A stretch of DNA of 64,000 nt from Homoserinimonas sp. OAct 916 (GCF_003260275.1 NZ_QJHB01000006.1:186001-250000), one strand, 5' to 3'. Shown: positions 38,222-47,845, numbered from the stretch's first letter. Program-made: numbers and translations. The notes: generated by a model not told the origin, from the sequence alone.

Positions 38222-39553
38222 TCACTTCTTCCGCGGCTTGAACCACCTGTCCCCCAGTGCAACCCAAATCGGTGCCACTTCAATTCCCTCATCCCTCGAG
38301 AGAAGCAGTCGAGTCTTGCGCCGGTAGCGAAACACCATGAACACTCCGAATGCCAGCATGAGGTATTGCACGCTGAACGCCACCTTGAAATTCGGCAACG
38401 AATACAACACTGAGAGCGCATCCGACGCACCCTGCATCCTGTTGAGCAGGTCGAGGATCAATCCGATCATGAACATGGTTACGAATGACGCGGTGAACCC
38501 GCCCACGTTCACGATTCCGGTCGCCACCCCCAGGCTCCGCAGCGGGTTGAAGGTTCGGGCGTAGTCGAAACCGATCAGGGAACCAGGTCCGCCGATCCCC
38601 ATGCTGATGATCAACAGAACGACGGCCCAGAACGGCGGCTCACCCGGCCAGAGCAGAACAAGGCCCCAGGCCGCAGCGATGATGAAGACCACAGTGAGGA
38701 TCAGGTTGCTGCGCCTGGTCGGGTACCGGGCAGACAAGAGGCCGAGTGCGGGCCCGACCACCATCCCGGTGAACACCGGAATGGTCAGCAACGCCGCGGC
38801 CAGCGTGGGTTCATACCCGAGGCCGTAGACCATGAACGGAAAACCCCACAGCAGGCTGAATACAGTTCCCGGTGACTGAGTGACGAAATGAGACCAGAAC
38901 CCCAGTTGCGTGCCCGCACGCGCGAAACTGAACTTCAACTGTTGGATGGCGAGACCCCAAGTGCCGGGAACCGTTTCGGGGCGGACCCCTGCGGGGTTAT
39001 CGGTCAGTGAGGCGAGAACGGCGACGAAGGCGACCACCGAGAGTGCAGCGGCCCAAAGGAACGCGGGCGTCCAGCCGACACTGTGCAGCAACCAGACGAA
39101 CGGTACAGCCGAAAGGATCTGCCCGAGCTGCCCGATGTTGCCGGTCCACTGGGCGAGCTGTGGCACGATCCGACCAGTGAACCACGAACTGATCAACCGA
39201 ATCACCGAGATGAAGAGCATCGCATCGCCCGCTCCGACCAGGATGCGGCCGACCAGGGCCATCCCGATACCGGGTGCGACTGCGAGAGTGACCTGCCCCA
39301 CGATCATGAGTGCCGTTCCCATCAGGATCAGAAAGCGCGGACCCAACCTGTCGATCAGAATTCCGACGGGCACCTGCATCAGCGCGTAGAACACCAGTTG
39401 AACGACCGCGAGGGACGACAGGAACGTCGCCGACGTGTCGAACCGCTCGGCGGCAGACACCCCGGCCACCCCGAGAGACGTGCGCTGCAAGACGGCCGCG
39501 AGGTAGGCGAACGTTCCAACGGAAAAGACAAGCCAGGATCGGCGGGTGTTCAT
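38222..39553 (-). CDS. MFS transporter
   Basis: 443 residues with about twelve hydrophobic segments, major facilitator superfamily. The loop 2-3 signature is seen as GILIDRLGPRF, and the pattern around FLSSLAVVQLVFYALMQVPVG resembles nitrate/sugar-phosphate-type or multidrug members. Substrate cannot be told. The C-terminus is basic (RYRRKTRLLLSRDE, PRKK). It lies 38 bp downstream of the PAC2 gene on the same strand, so probably the same transcript. Confidence 0.88.
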   Translation of the reverse strand: MNTRRSWLVFSVGTFAYLAAVLQRTSLGVAGVSAAERFDTSATFLSSLAVVQLVFYALMQVPVGILIDRLGPRFLILMGTALMIVGQVTLAVAPGIGMALVGRILVGAGDAMLFISVIRLISSWFTGRIVPQLAQWTGNIGQLGQILSAVPFVWLLHSVGWTPAFLWAAALSVVAFVAVLASLTDNPAGVRPETVPGTWGLAIQQLKFSFARAGTQLGFWSHFVTQSPGTVFSLLWGFPFMVYGLGYEPTLAAALLTIPVFTGMVVGPALGLLSARYPTRRSNLILTVVFIIAAAWGLVLLWPGEPPFWAVVLLIISMGIGGPGSLIGFDYARTFNPLRSLGVATGIVNVGGFTASFVTMFMIGLILDLLNRMQGASDALSVLYSLPNFKVAFSVQYLMLAFGVFMVFRYRRKTRLLLSRDEGIEVAPIWVALGDRWFKPRKK

Positions 39554-39591
39554 CGTTTTGCCGACACGTGGGCTGGCGCGGCACAGACGGC

Positions 39592-40518
39592 TCAGGCCGT
39601 CGGTGGGTCGCCGTCCCTGTGTCGTTTCGTGGCCAAAAACTTTTCCAGTTCGGCCGCGATCTCGTCGGCGGTGGGCAGTTCTCCGTCTTCATCCGTCAAC
39701 GGGGAACGCAGTGCCGTTCCCTCCATGTAGGTATCGTGACGTTCTTCCAACGCGCCGACCAGCCGAGCGAGTTCCTCGTTATTCGCAACTTGTTCGTCAA
39801 TCTTCGTGACGAATTCACGCCCGGCCTCCCGAAGGTGGTCGGTCGGAAAAATCAATCCGGTCGCGGTGCTCACGCAGTCCATCGCGGTCAGCGCAGCCGT
39901 CGGAAATTCGGTGTCAGCCAGATAATGCGGGATGAGAAGCGCATAGCCGACGACAGGAGCCTCTTGTTGGTACAGCCTGTACTCCAGCAGCTGCACCACA
40001 TTCGCGGGCACCTGCGTGGTCGGCTTCCAGACCGAGAGAGCTTCTATCAGCTCCGCCTGGTTGCCGCTCACCGTCACACTGATCGGACGGGTGTGCGGCA
40101 CCGGCATCGGGATGGCGTGCAGCCAACAGGTCAACGACACCTGATATCGGGCGATCAAGTCGATGAGCGCCTGCACGAATCGCTCCCATTTGAAGTCCGG
40201 CTCGAAACCGGTCAACAGCAAGAACGGCGAGTGCATCTCGTCCCAGACCAGAAACAACCGGAGTGTCGCCGGGTTGTATTCGGTGAGGTGGTCGTGTTCG
40301 AAGAGCACAATCGGTCGCCGCGCGCGATAGTCCAGCAATTCATCGGTATCGAACTTCGCAACCAGTTCTGTCTGCAGCGATTCAAGGATGTAGTCCCCGA
40401 ATTGGCTCACCGCACTGCCAGCGTCGGCGAATCCGGTCAGGCCAACGATGAGTGGAAGGCCGGGGGGAATCACCGGCCCCTCCGGGCTCAGCTCGTAAAG
40501 TTCGGCAGGATCACGCAT
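39592..40518 (-). CDS. PAC2 family protein
   Basis: 308 residues, soluble, related to the proteasome assembly chaperone PAC2 fold. Segments include LIVGLTGFADAGSAVSQFGDY, LLLTGFEPDFKWERFVQAL, VGYALLIPHYLADTEFPTAALTAM and a charged C-terminal tail with LPTADEIAAELEKFL. No proteasome gene lies in the window. The function in actinobacteria is not established. ATG 40518 follows TAGAGT by 6 nt, suggesting a leaderless mRNA; it is divergent from pepA. Confidence 0.88.
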   Translation of the reverse strand: MRDPAELYELSPEGPVIPPGLPLIVGLTGFADAGSAVSQFGDYILESLQTELVAKFDTDELLDYRARRPIVLFEHDHLTEYNPATLRLFLVWDEMHSPFLLLTGFEPDFKWERFVQALIDLIARYQVSLTCWLHAIPMPVPHTRPISVTVSGNQAELIEALSVWKPTTQVPANVVQLLEYRLYQQEAPVVGYALLIPHYLADTEFPTAALTAMDCVSTATGLIFPTDHLREAGREFVTKIDEQVANNEELARLVGALEERHDTYMEGTALRSPLTDEDGELPTADEIAAELEKFLATKRHRDGDPPTA

Positions 40519-40524
40519 GCCTTA

Positions 40525-40530
40525 ACTCTA
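40525..40530 (-). promoter_or_regulatory. -10 box of leaderless PAC2 gene
   Basis: TAGAGT on the minus strand, 6 nt before the ATG at 40518. Confidence 0.5.
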
Positions 40531-40570
40531 ACCGTCACGCTTGCCTTCCACACTCGGGCGGGCTGAGCAC

Positions 40571-40607
40571 CGGTTCCCGGAACCGTTCAGGTCATCTTCG
40601 CTAGCAT
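40571..40607 (+). promoter_or_regulatory. pepA promoter with palindrome over the -35 region
   Basis: TAGCAT (40602-40607) is 6 nt before the pepA ATG. The perfect 15-bp palindrome CGGTTCC-C-GGAACCG (40571-40585) covers the place where a -35 box would be, so it may be an operator; the right half GGAACC also resembles an ECF-sigma -35. Confidence 0.5.
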
Positions 40608-40613
40608 CGAAAC

Positions 40614-42107
40614 ATGACATTGCCCCAGCTCTCCATCAGCCCCCTCCCCGCCATCGACTCCGATTCTGACGTTCTGGTGATCGGGGTGCGAAGCACGAAT
40701 AACGAAAGCGTCTTGTACGCCGAGGGAGACTTTGCCGCCGTGCAGGAGCAACTGGGGGTACTGGCGGTCTCGGCGGCACCGGATGCACTGACGCGGCTGC
40801 CCGCCCTCGCCGGCTCCGCATCCTCCATCGCGGTCATCGGGCTGGGATCGGGGTCACCGACGGCAGCAACGTTGCGGCATGCTGCCGGTTCTGCCGTGCG
40901 GCAGTTGGCCGGTGTCAAACACGTCTCCTTCGGTTTTCCCCTGGGTGACGACGACGAGGTGCAGGCTGTTCTCGAAGGTGCCGCGCTCGGCGCCTACGCC
41001 TTCACCGCATTCAAGTCAGCGTCGGCCGACTCGGTCAAACCGGTGGTGGAACAACTGACGGTGCACGCGTCGACATCTGATTCCGTGACGATGATCGCTC
41101 GTGCGACCGCGCTCGCGCGGTCGGTGCGACTGGTGAAAGACCTCGTCAACACGCCCCCCGCAGAGCTCTACCCGGAGTCGTTCGCGAAAATCGCCGTCGA
41201 CGAAACCATTGACCTTCCATTGTCGGTGAAGGTCTGGGATGAGAACGAGCTCGAGGCCGACGGATTCGGTGGGATCCTCGGTGTCGGCAAGGGGTCGAGC
41301 AGGCTTCCACGGCTGGTCAAACTGAGCTACACGCCGGAGGGCGCCACCAGCCATCTGGCTCTCGTGGGCAAGGGAATCACCTTCGACACCGGCGGACTCT
41401 CGCTGAAGCCCCCCGCCTCCATGGTGGGGATGAAATACGACATGGCCGGGGCTGCGACCGTCCTTGGCACCATCCTCGCTGCGGCACGTCTTGCGCTGCC
41501 GGTGCGATTGACCGCGTGGCTCTGCCTGGCAGAGAACATGCCTTCTGGCACTGCCACCCGACCGAACGACGTGCTGCGAATCCGCGGCGGCCGCACCGTC
41601 GAGGTGCTCAATACCGATGCGGAGGGCAGGCTCGTTCTCGCCGACGGACTGATCGCCGCCGGCGAGGAGTCGCCAGACGCGATCATCGATGTTGCCACGC
41701 TGACCGGCGCCCAAGTGGTGGCGCTGGGCAACCGTTATTCGGGCCTGATGGGAGACGACGAACTTGTCAACCGGGTTCGCGATGCAGCGGGCAGGGCAGG
41801 CGAGCTGGTCTGGCCGATGCCCCTCCCCGAAGAACTGCGTGCCCTCCTGAAATCAGAGGTTGCAGACATTGCGAACGCCAAGATCGGCAACTCGGCGGCG
41901 GGAATGCTCCTCGCCGGAGTCTTTTTGAAGGAATTCGGCACCCCCGTCGACGGCTCGAACCCGCAGGAGTCCATCCCGTGGGCGCACCTGGACATTGCCG
42001 GGCCGGCCGACAACTCGTCGGCACCGTACGGCTTCACCGGCCCCGGCGGCACCGCCGTTATGGTGCGCACGCTGCTCGCGGTGGCGGAGGACTTTTCCCG
42101 CCCGTAG
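40614..42107 (+). CDS. pepA: Leucyl aminopeptidase (M17)
   Basis: Cytosolic two-metal aminopeptidase that removes N-terminal residues from peptides, 497 residues. The M17 signature NTDAEGRLVLAD is near residue 333; metal ligands are also in LVGKGITFDTGGLSLKP and YDMAGAATVLG. The bicarbonate/DNA-binding N-domain is present. ATG 40614 follows TAGCAT by 6 nt, so it appears leaderless. lpd follows after about 95 bp with its own ribosome site. Confidence 0.96.
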   Translation: MTLPQLSISPLPAIDSDSDVLVIGVRSTNNESVLYAEGDFAAVQEQLGVLAVSAAPDALTRLPALAGSASSIAVIGLGSGSPTAATLRHAAGSAVRQLAGVKHVSFGFPLGDDDEVQAVLEGAALGAYAFTAFKSASADSVKPVVEQLTVHASTSDSVTMIARATALARSVRLVKDLVNTPPAELYPESFAKIAVDETIDLPLSVKVWDENELEADGFGGILGVGKGSSRLPRLVKLSYTPEGATSHLALVGKGITFDTGGLSLKPPASMVGMKYDMAGAATVLGTILAAARLALPVRLTAWLCLAENMPSGTATRPNDVLRIRGGRTVEVLNTDAEGRLVLADGLIAAGEESPDAIIDVATLTGAQVVALGNRYSGLMGDDELVNRVRDAAGRAGELVWPMPLPEELRALLKSEVADIANAKIGNSAAGMLLAGVFLKEFGTPVDGSNPQESIPWAHLDIAGPADNSSAPYGFTGPGGTAVMVRTLLAVAEDFSRP

Positions 42108-42201
42108 TAAGGTCGTATAGGCGGCAAACGCCTGCCCATCAGGGCCCGGTCTTCTCGAGCGGGTTCGTGACACGTATCTGGATGCACGAGGAGTTGCCTA
42201 A

Positions 42202-43575
42202 GTGTCGGAACAAAACTTTGACATCGTCGTTCTCGGGGGCGGAAGCGGGGGCTACGCGGCTGCATTGCGCGCAGTACAGCTCGGTTTCACCGTGGCGTTG
42301 GTCGAGAGGGACAAGCTCGGCGGCACCTGCCTGCACCGTGGCTGTATCCCGACGAAGGCCCTGCTGCACGCTGCAGAGGTGGCGGACTACACTCGTGACT
42401 CCGCCAAGTACGGCGTGAAAGCGACATTCGAAGGCATCGACATCGCCCAGGTGACGAACTACCGCGAATCGATCGTGGCTTCCAAGTACAAGGGGCTGAG
42501 CGGGCTGATCAAGGCCCGCGGGATCACGGTGATCGAGGGCGAAGGCAGACTGGCCTCCCCCACCACCGTTCAAGTCGGTGACACAACCCTGACCGGCAAG
42601 CACATCATTCTCGCCACCGGCTCCTACTCCCGGTCGCTCCCCGGGCTCGACATCGGCGGCCGCGTCATCACCAGCGACCAGGCTCTCGAACTCGACTATG
42701 TTCCGAAGAAGGTCATCATCTTGGGCGGCGGGGTCATCGGGGTCGAGTTCGCGAGTGTGTGGCGCTCGTTCGGCTCCGAAGTGACCATTATCGAGGCTCT
42801 GCCGAACCTGGTTCCGAATGAGGAGCCTAGCATCAGCAAACAGCTCGAGCGCGCTTTCCGCCGCCGCGGTATCGGCTACTCGGTCGGTGTGCGTTTCGCC
42901 GGTGTGACCCAGAACGATGACGGCGTCCAGGTCACACTCGAAGATGGTAAGACCTTCGACGGTGAACTTTTGTTGGTCGCCGTCGGCCGGGGCGCCGCCA
43001 CCGATGGTCTGGGCTACCAAGAGGCAGGAATCACGATGGATCGTGGTTTCGTGCTCACCAACGAGCGCCTCGCCACCAACGTTCCCGGCGTCTACGCCGT
43101 GGGTGACATCGTTCCCGGGCTCCAGCTCGCGCATCGTGGCTTCCAGCAGGGAATCTTCATCGCTGAGGAACTGGCTGGCTTGAACCCGCAGATCGTTGAA
43201 GACGTGAACATCCCGAAAGTCACATACTGTGACCCGGAGGTTGCCTCAGTCGGCCTGACCGAGGCCAAGGCCGCCGAGAAGTACGGCGCCGACTCCGTGT
43301 CGACCTACGACTACAACCTGAGCGGCAATGGCAAGAGCTCGATCATCGGCACCAGCGGCTCCGTCAAGTTGGTCAGGGTCAACGATGGCCCCGTGGTGGG
43401 TATCCACATGATTGGCGCCCGAGTCGGAGAATTGATCGGGGAGGCCCAGCTGATCGTCAACTGGGAGGCCTACCCCGAAGACGTCGCCGGACTGATTCAC
43501 GCCCACCCGACACAGAACGAGGCTTTGGGCGAGGCACACCTTGCCCTGGCAGGCAAACCACTGCACGCAATGTGA
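42202..43575 (+). CDS. lpdA: Dihydrolipoyl dehydrogenase (E3)
   Basis: FAD enzyme that reoxidises lipoyl groups of pyruvate and 2-oxoglutarate dehydrogenases, 457 residues. FAD-binding GGGSGG at 12-17, redox-active disulfide Cys43/Cys48 in GTCLHRGCIPTK, NAD-binding LGGGVIGVEFASVW, and the C-terminal His-Glu pair in HAHPTQNEALGEAH. GTG 42202 with GAGGAG upstream. It is followed 59 bp later by the E2 gene, giving an E3-E2 pair. Confidence 0.96.
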   Translation: MSEQNFDIVVLGGGSGGYAAALRAVQLGFTVALVERDKLGGTCLHRGCIPTKALLHAAEVADYTRDSAKYGVKATFEGIDIAQVTNYRESIVASKYKGLSGLIKARGITVIEGEGRLASPTTVQVGDTTLTGKHIILATGSYSRSLPGLDIGGRVITSDQALELDYVPKKVIILGGGVIGVEFASVWRSFGSEVTIIEALPNLVPNEEPSISKQLERAFRRRGIGYSVGVRFAGVTQNDDGVQVTLEDGKTFDGELLLVAVGRGAATDGLGYQEAGITMDRGFVLTNERLATNVPGVYAVGDIVPGLQLAHRGFQQGIFIAEELAGLNPQIVEDVNIPKVTYCDPEVASVGLTEAKAAEKYGADSVSTYDYNLSGNGKSSIIGTSGSVKLVRVNDGPVVGIHMIGARVGELIGEAQLIVNWEAYPEDVAGLIHAHPTQNEALGEAHLALAGKPLHAM

Positions 43576-43634
43576 CGGCTCGACTCACAATCTGACGAAC
43601 CATTGAACTTTTGTTATTGAAGGAGAACAGGCCC

Positions 43635-45143
43635 ATGAGCGAATCCGTCAACCTCCCGGCACTTGGCGAAAGTGTCACCGAGGGTACGGTCACCCGATGG
43701 TTGAAGAACGTAGGAGATCGGATCGAGGTCGACGAGCCGCTGGTTGAGGTCTCGACCGACAAAGTCGACACCGAGATTCCGTCACCCATCGCCGGTGTCA
43801 TCGAAGAGATCCTGGTGCAGGAGGACGAGACGGTCGAGGTGGGTACCGCACTGGTGCGCATCGGCGACGGTTCCGCTGCCGGTGCACCAGACGAGGCCCC
43901 GGCCGAGCAGGCCGCTCCGGCCGAGGAAGCTCCTTCAGAGCACACCGCGCCGGCTCAGGAAGCGCCCGCAGAACAAGCTGCACCGGCCGCAGCTGCACCT
44001 GCTGAAGCTGCACCTGTTCAGCAGGCTGCTGCCGTTGAACAGGCTCCTGCAGAGCAAGCTGTGCCAGTTCAGGAGGCACCCGTTCAGGAAGCCGCTCCCG
44101 CAGCACAACAGGCCGCCCCTGCCCAGGAAGCTGCAGCCGATCAGGCCGCTCCCGTCGAGCAGGCTCCTGCAGAGCAGGCTCCTGCCGAGCAGTCCGCTCC
44201 AGCTCAGGATGTACCCGCCCAGCAGGCAGCACCCGCTCCGGCCACTGGCTCCTCCGGCGGCGAGTACGTCACGCCGCTCGTGCGCAAACTCGCCAACGAG
44301 TCTGGAGTCGACCTTGCCAACGTGACAGGCACCGGCGTCGGAGGTCGCATCCGCAAACAGGATGTGCTCGATGCCCGCGATTCGGCAGACACTGCCGCCC
44401 CTGCTGCAGCCGCAGTCGAGACGTCGCCGCTCCGTGGTACAACCCAGCCGATGTCGAGGCTTCGCAAGGTGATTGCTGAACGCGCGGTCATCTCGATGCA
44501 GGCGACCGCACAGCTCACCTCGGTCGTCGAAGTGGATGTCACCGCTGTGGCTGCACTCCGCCACCGGGTCAAAGATGAGTTTCTGGCAAAGACCGGCCAG
44601 AAGCTCTCGTTCCTGCCGTTCTTCACGCTGGCTGCCGCGGAGGCGCTCAAGGCCTACCCGATCGTCAATGCCACGGTCGACGGTGACAGCATCGTCTACC
44701 CCGACCACGAGAACATCAGCATCGCCGTCGACACCGAGCGAGGCCTGCTGACGCCGGTGATTCGCAATGCGTCGAGCCTCGACCTCGCCGGCCTCGCCCG
44801 TGAGATCGCCGACCTCGCTCAGCGCACCAGAGACAACAAGCTGACCCCGGACGAGTTGTCCGGCGGCACTTTCACCGTAACAAACACCGGCTCGCGCGGC
44901 GCATTGTTCGACACCCCGCTGGTCTTTCTCCCGCAATCGGCGATCCTCGGCACGGGGATCGTCACGCGCAAGCCGGCGGTCGTCTCCGTCGACGGGAGTG
45001 ACGCGATCGCGGTCCGGTCCATGGTGTTCCTGGCGCTCTCCTACGATCACCGCATCGTAGACGGCGCAGACGCTGCCCGATTCCTGGTGACGATCAAGGA
45101 CCGACTGGAGAATGCCGCCTTCGAAGCCGACCTCGGCATCTGA
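43635..45143 (+). CDS. sucB: Dihydrolipoamide acyltransferase E2 (2-oxoglutarate dehydrogenase type)
   Basis: 502 residues from ATG 43635 behind GAAGGAG. One lipoyl domain (1-80; lipoylated Lys43 in [10 protein letters not shown]), then an exceptionally long linker of about 120 residues made of Ala, Pro, Glu and Gln repeats (about 86-205), the E1/E3-binding domain ([16 protein letters not shown], about 212-245) and the catalytic domain with SYDHRIVDG (His near 472). Annotated as succinyltransferase from [18 protein letters not shown]; a pyruvate-complex role is also possible. The transcript seems to end at a hairpin inside the convergent gene. Confidence 0.93.
   Translation: MSESVNLPALGESVTEGTVTRWLKNVGDRIEVDEPLVEVSTDKVDTEIPSPIAGVIEEILVQEDETVEVGTALVRIGDGSAAGAPDEAPAEQAAPAEEAPSEHTAPAQEAPAEQAAPAAAAPAEAAPVQQAAAVEQAPAEQAVPVQEAPVQEAAPAAQQAAPAQEAAADQAAPVEQAPAEQAPAEQSAPAQDVPAQQAAPAPATGSSGGEYVTPLVRKLANESGVDLANVTGTGVGGRIRKQDVLDARDSADTAAPAAAAVETSPLRGTTQPMSRLRKVIAERAVISMQATAQLTSVVEVDVTAVAALRHRVKDEFLAKTGQKLSFLPFFTLAAAEALKAYPIVNATVDGDSIVYPDHENISIAVDTERGLLTPVIRNASSLDLAGLAREIADLAQRTRDNKLTPDELSGGTFTVTNTGSRGALFDTPLVFLPQSAILGTGIVTRKPAVVSVDGSDAIAVRSMVFLALSYDHRIVDGADAARFLVTIKDRLENAAFEADLGI
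43890..44250 (+). repeat. Ala-Pro-Glu-Gln coding repeat in sucB linker
   Basis: Imperfect tandem units such as CAGGCTCCTGCAGAGCA and GCTCCTGC[AC]GAGCAG recur and encode (E/V)QAPAEQ-like blocks. The DNA similarity between units suggests slippage or recombination has changed linker length. Confidence 0.7.
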
Positions 45144-45196
45144 CCCCGGCAGGGTGGGCACTGAACGCGCGCTCCCCAACCTGTAGCCGCGCCAGG

Positions 45197-46963
45197 TCAA
45201 AAGTCGAAGATCTCGCGTAACCGCCAGCCGGTCTCTGTTCTCAGCAAGAGAACGGAGACCGGCTGGCTCTCTTTTGCAGCCTGAGGTTCCCACTGGATCA
45301 ACGCAGCATCGCCGGAGCGTTCAACCAGCCGTGCACGGTGCGTCTGTGGGCCCGGCGACGGGGTGGCGTCTCCGTCACGGGATGCACCGACCGAATGGTC
45401 GCCCAGCCGGGCACGGTCGGCGGCCATCAGGGCGGTGTCGTCCTGAACCACATCATGCAGGCAGACCAGAGACTCCTGCTGCAAGCACCGCTGCCTGGCG
45501 GCAAAGAGCACTTCGACGGCAGCCAGCGGGTCGTCTCCCTGAACTATCGCCTGCTCGCCCTCGCCGATCGACCACTCGCCCTCACCCGTGGCGGCCTCGT
45601 GCGAAATGGCACGCTTTGGCGTCGTGGTGGCTGGACGCAGTGTCGACGTGCCGAGCTCGTATCCGACAGTACCGACACCGTCACCTCGTGGGTCGAGAGC
45701 ATTATTGTCGTTCGGAGTCGCGAGCAGTAACGCGGTGGCCAGCACAGCGAAGACCAGCCCTCCGATCACGAGCATACGGCGCGCACGTCCGGGAACAGTT
45801 CGCCAGGCATCTTTCACGGCGCGTACGGGGCTCTGGTCAAGGGCACGTTCCGATAGTTGGCGCAGTTCAGCCGGCAGGTGTAACACCGCCAACCAGCTTC
45901 GTCGAAACGGCGCATTATCAGGCTCGGCCGGATCGGATCCCTCCCCGGTGAAGCGATGGGTGCGCCCGGGAATTCGTGAGGAAGCCGCAGTCGACCGGTC
46001 CTTTTCTGGCCCGGAGTCGGCAACGGCACACGGGTGCGCCCACTCGAACAACCGCGCGATCAGTTCCTCGGCCACGCGGAGAAGGATCGGATCCGGAGTG
46101 GACTGGCTGAGCCTGACTTTGAGACCCAGCCACCGCTCATCCGACCGACCGCCCGGAACACGCTCCAAGACCTCTGCGCTCAACGCCACCACAGATTCCC
46201 AGATCTCCGATTCTTCTCGGTGGCGCCGTGCCTCGATCGGGCCGGTACCGGCTCCCAGTTGAGCCACTCGGCCCATCCCCGCGAGCACTGGGGTGCCCCG
46301 GGAGTCGAACATGACCCGTGAGCTGGTCAGGCTACGATGCCAGAATCCGTTCTCGAACAACCCGAGTACGGCGGTGATGATCGGCACCAGGATATTCACC
46401 GCCTCACCCGGCTGGAGCAGACGACGATCCAGCAACTGCCTGAGAGTGCCGCCGGCGAGGTGGGGCAGCACAAGTACCACCCCGCCACCGGGCGAGGTTC
46501 CTATGTCGTTCAGGCCGAGTACGTGCGGATTGGCGACCTCCGTCAGAACCCGCACCTCGAGGTCGATCGAAGACGGTTCGACGGCTGAGTGCAACATCTT
46601 CAGGGCAACCAGGTCGCCCACCTCGAAGTCAGCGTGCCGCAACGACGGGTGCGCGTTCCTGGCAATCGAGGGTCCGAGGGTGTTGATGTCTACGCCCGCG
46701 TGGGCGGGTACGGCGGCATCCACCCTATGACCGAGATACACCGTCGCCCGGCTGCCACGCCCGAGCAGCCGGATGATCCGATGCCCGATGAGTAGTTGGG
46801 GCCCGTCTTCCACTGCGGGAGCGACGAGAGGCGAGATCGGTTGCTCGGCCCGCGGCTGAAACCGCGAAGAGAGCGCCTCTGTGGCGCCGAACGATCCACC
46901 CTGCACCGAATCACGTTCGACGTCAACTTTTCGGCCGGGCAAGCCCTGCCTCTTTCTCCACAT
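45197..46963 (-). CDS. Membrane-anchored pseudokinase (Ser/Thr kinase fold, catalytic residues lost)
   Basis: About 588 residues. A kinase-like domain runs from about 58 to 310: glycine loop LGRGSRATVYLG, Lys122 in LVALKML and an alpha-C-like DLEVRVLTEVANPHVLGL. The catalytic loop HRDxKxxN is HRSLTSSR (209-216) and DFG is replaced by AGM (228-230), so it should not phosphorylate. One membrane helix (397-416) leads to an external C-terminal domain of about 170 residues ending in a typical SNARE-free beta segment. The start is uncertain: the frame stays open to 47692, antisense to the DUF4191 gene, and ATG 46963 is the first plausible start. Confidence 0.8.
   Translation of the reverse strand: MWRKRQGLPGRKVDVERDSVQGGSFGATEALSSRFQPRAEQPISPLVAPAVEDGPQLLIGHRIIRLLGRGSRATVYLGHRVDAAVPAHAGVDINTLGPSIARNAHPSLRHADFEVGDLVALKMLHSAVEPSSIDLEVRVLTEVANPHVLGLNDIGTSPGGGVVLVLPHLAGGTLRQLLDRRLLQPGEAVNILVPIITAVLGLFENGFWHRSLTSSRVMFDSRGTPVLAGMGRVAQLGAGTGPIEARRHREESEIWESVVALSAEVLERVPGGRSDERWLGLKVRLSQSTPDPILLRVAEELIARLFEWAHPCAVADSGPEKDRSTAASSRIPGRTHRFTGEGSDPAEPDNAPFRRSWLAVLHLPAELRQLSERALDQSPVRAVKDAWRTVPGRARRMLVIGGLVFAVLATALLLATPNDNNALDPRGDGVGTVGYELGTSTLRPATTTPKRAISHEAATGEGEWSIGEGEQAIVQGDDPLAAVEVLFAARQRCLQQESLVCLHDVVQDDTALMAADRARLGDHSVGASRDGDATPSPGPQTHRARLVERSGDAALIQWEPQAAKESQPVSVLLLRTETGWRLREIFDF
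45224..45276 (+). terminator. Intrinsic terminator of lpd-sucB inside the pseudokinase coding region
   Basis: A 19-bp stem (left 45224-45242, right 45248-45266, one G-U pair, loop AGCAA) is followed by CTCTCTTTTG on the plus strand. It lies 80 bp past the sucB stop, within the last codons of the convergent gene (its segment QPVSVLLLRTETGW). Confidence 0.8.
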
Positions 46964-47122
46964 ACTCCGAGTTTCCGCGCTGCGCGCCGCGTGGACCCAC
47001 TGTGTCCGCTTATGGGGAGTATGCGTCGCAGTCGGGAGGTTGTGGAGGATAAGTGGTCCCTCCTGACCCTCACCCGGGGCAGCTGACAGGTACGGGTGTG
47101 GTTCTTCGATATCCTTGGAGGT

Positions 47123-47845
47123 ATGGCACGCAGCAAGGACGAGAAGTCGTCGAAGAAAAAGAAGAAGAAGTCCGACGGCCGCTTCAAGCAGATGTGGCAG
47201 GTCTTCAAGATGACCCGCCGGTACGACCCGAACGCGCAGTGGTTCATGGCGCTCGGGTTCATCCTCCCGGTGCTTGCCGCACTCGTTTTCGTTCTCGTAT
47301 TTCCCCCAGGCAATGGCTTCGCGATCGGCATGTGGATCGTCGCGGGCGTTATGGGCGGGCTGCTGATCGCGCTGATCATCCTCGGGCGACGCGCCGAGCG
47401 GGCGGCGTATTCGCAGATCGAGGGCCAACCCGGTGCCGTGGGTGCCATTCTGCGCAGCCCCCTCCGCAAGGGCTGGCGTGGCAGTGAGATGCCGGTCTCG
47501 GTCAACCCGAAGACCCAGGATGCCATCTACCGTGCCGTCGGGCGGGGCGGGGTTGTGTTGATCAGTGAGGGCCCCAAGGGCCGAATGAATCGGATGGTCG
47601 AGGACGAGCGCCGCAAAGTGCAGCGCGTGTTGCCCAACGTTCCGGTGACCACCATGAATGTCGGCCCCGACGACAATGCGGTTCCACTGCACAAGATCGT
47701 CGGCAAGTTGGCGAAGATCAAGCCGGTGCTGACGAAGGCCGAAGTGCTCGCGGTGAGCAACAGGCTCACATCACTCAGCGACAAGGGTCTGCCGATCCCC
47801 AAGGGTGTTGACCCGTTCAAGGTCAAGGCACAGCGACCGCGCTGA
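47123..47845 (+). CDS. DUF4191 family membrane protein
   Basis: 240 residues. A Lys-rich N-terminus (SKKKKKKSDGRFKQMWQVF) is followed by two membrane helices (about 43-63 and 70-91) and a cytoplasmic C-terminal domain with GQPGAVGAIL, VSVNPKTQDAIYRAVGRGGVVLISEGP and a basic end. This is the actinobacterial DUF4191 family, typically near lipoate and glnA genes. Start ATG 47123 right after GGAGGT. Function unknown. Confidence 0.9.
   Translation: MARSKDEKSSKKKKKKSDGRFKQMWQVFKMTRRYDPNAQWFMALGFILPVLAALVFVLVFPPGNGFAIGMWIVAGVMGGLLIALIILGRRAERAAYSQIEGQPGAVGAILRSPLRKGWRGSEMPVSVNPKTQDAIYRAVGRGGVVLISEGPKGRMNRMVEDERRKVQRVLPNVPVTTMNVGPDDNAVPLHKIVGKLAKIKPVLTKAEVLAVSNRLTSLSDKGLPIPKGVDPFKVKAQRPR

Noticed and set aside
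46964-47692. N-terminal 243 codons of the long minus-strand frame joined to the pseudokinase
   Set aside because: Antisense to the DUF4191 gene, which has a perfect GGAGGT and family match; the pseudokinase domain starts later.
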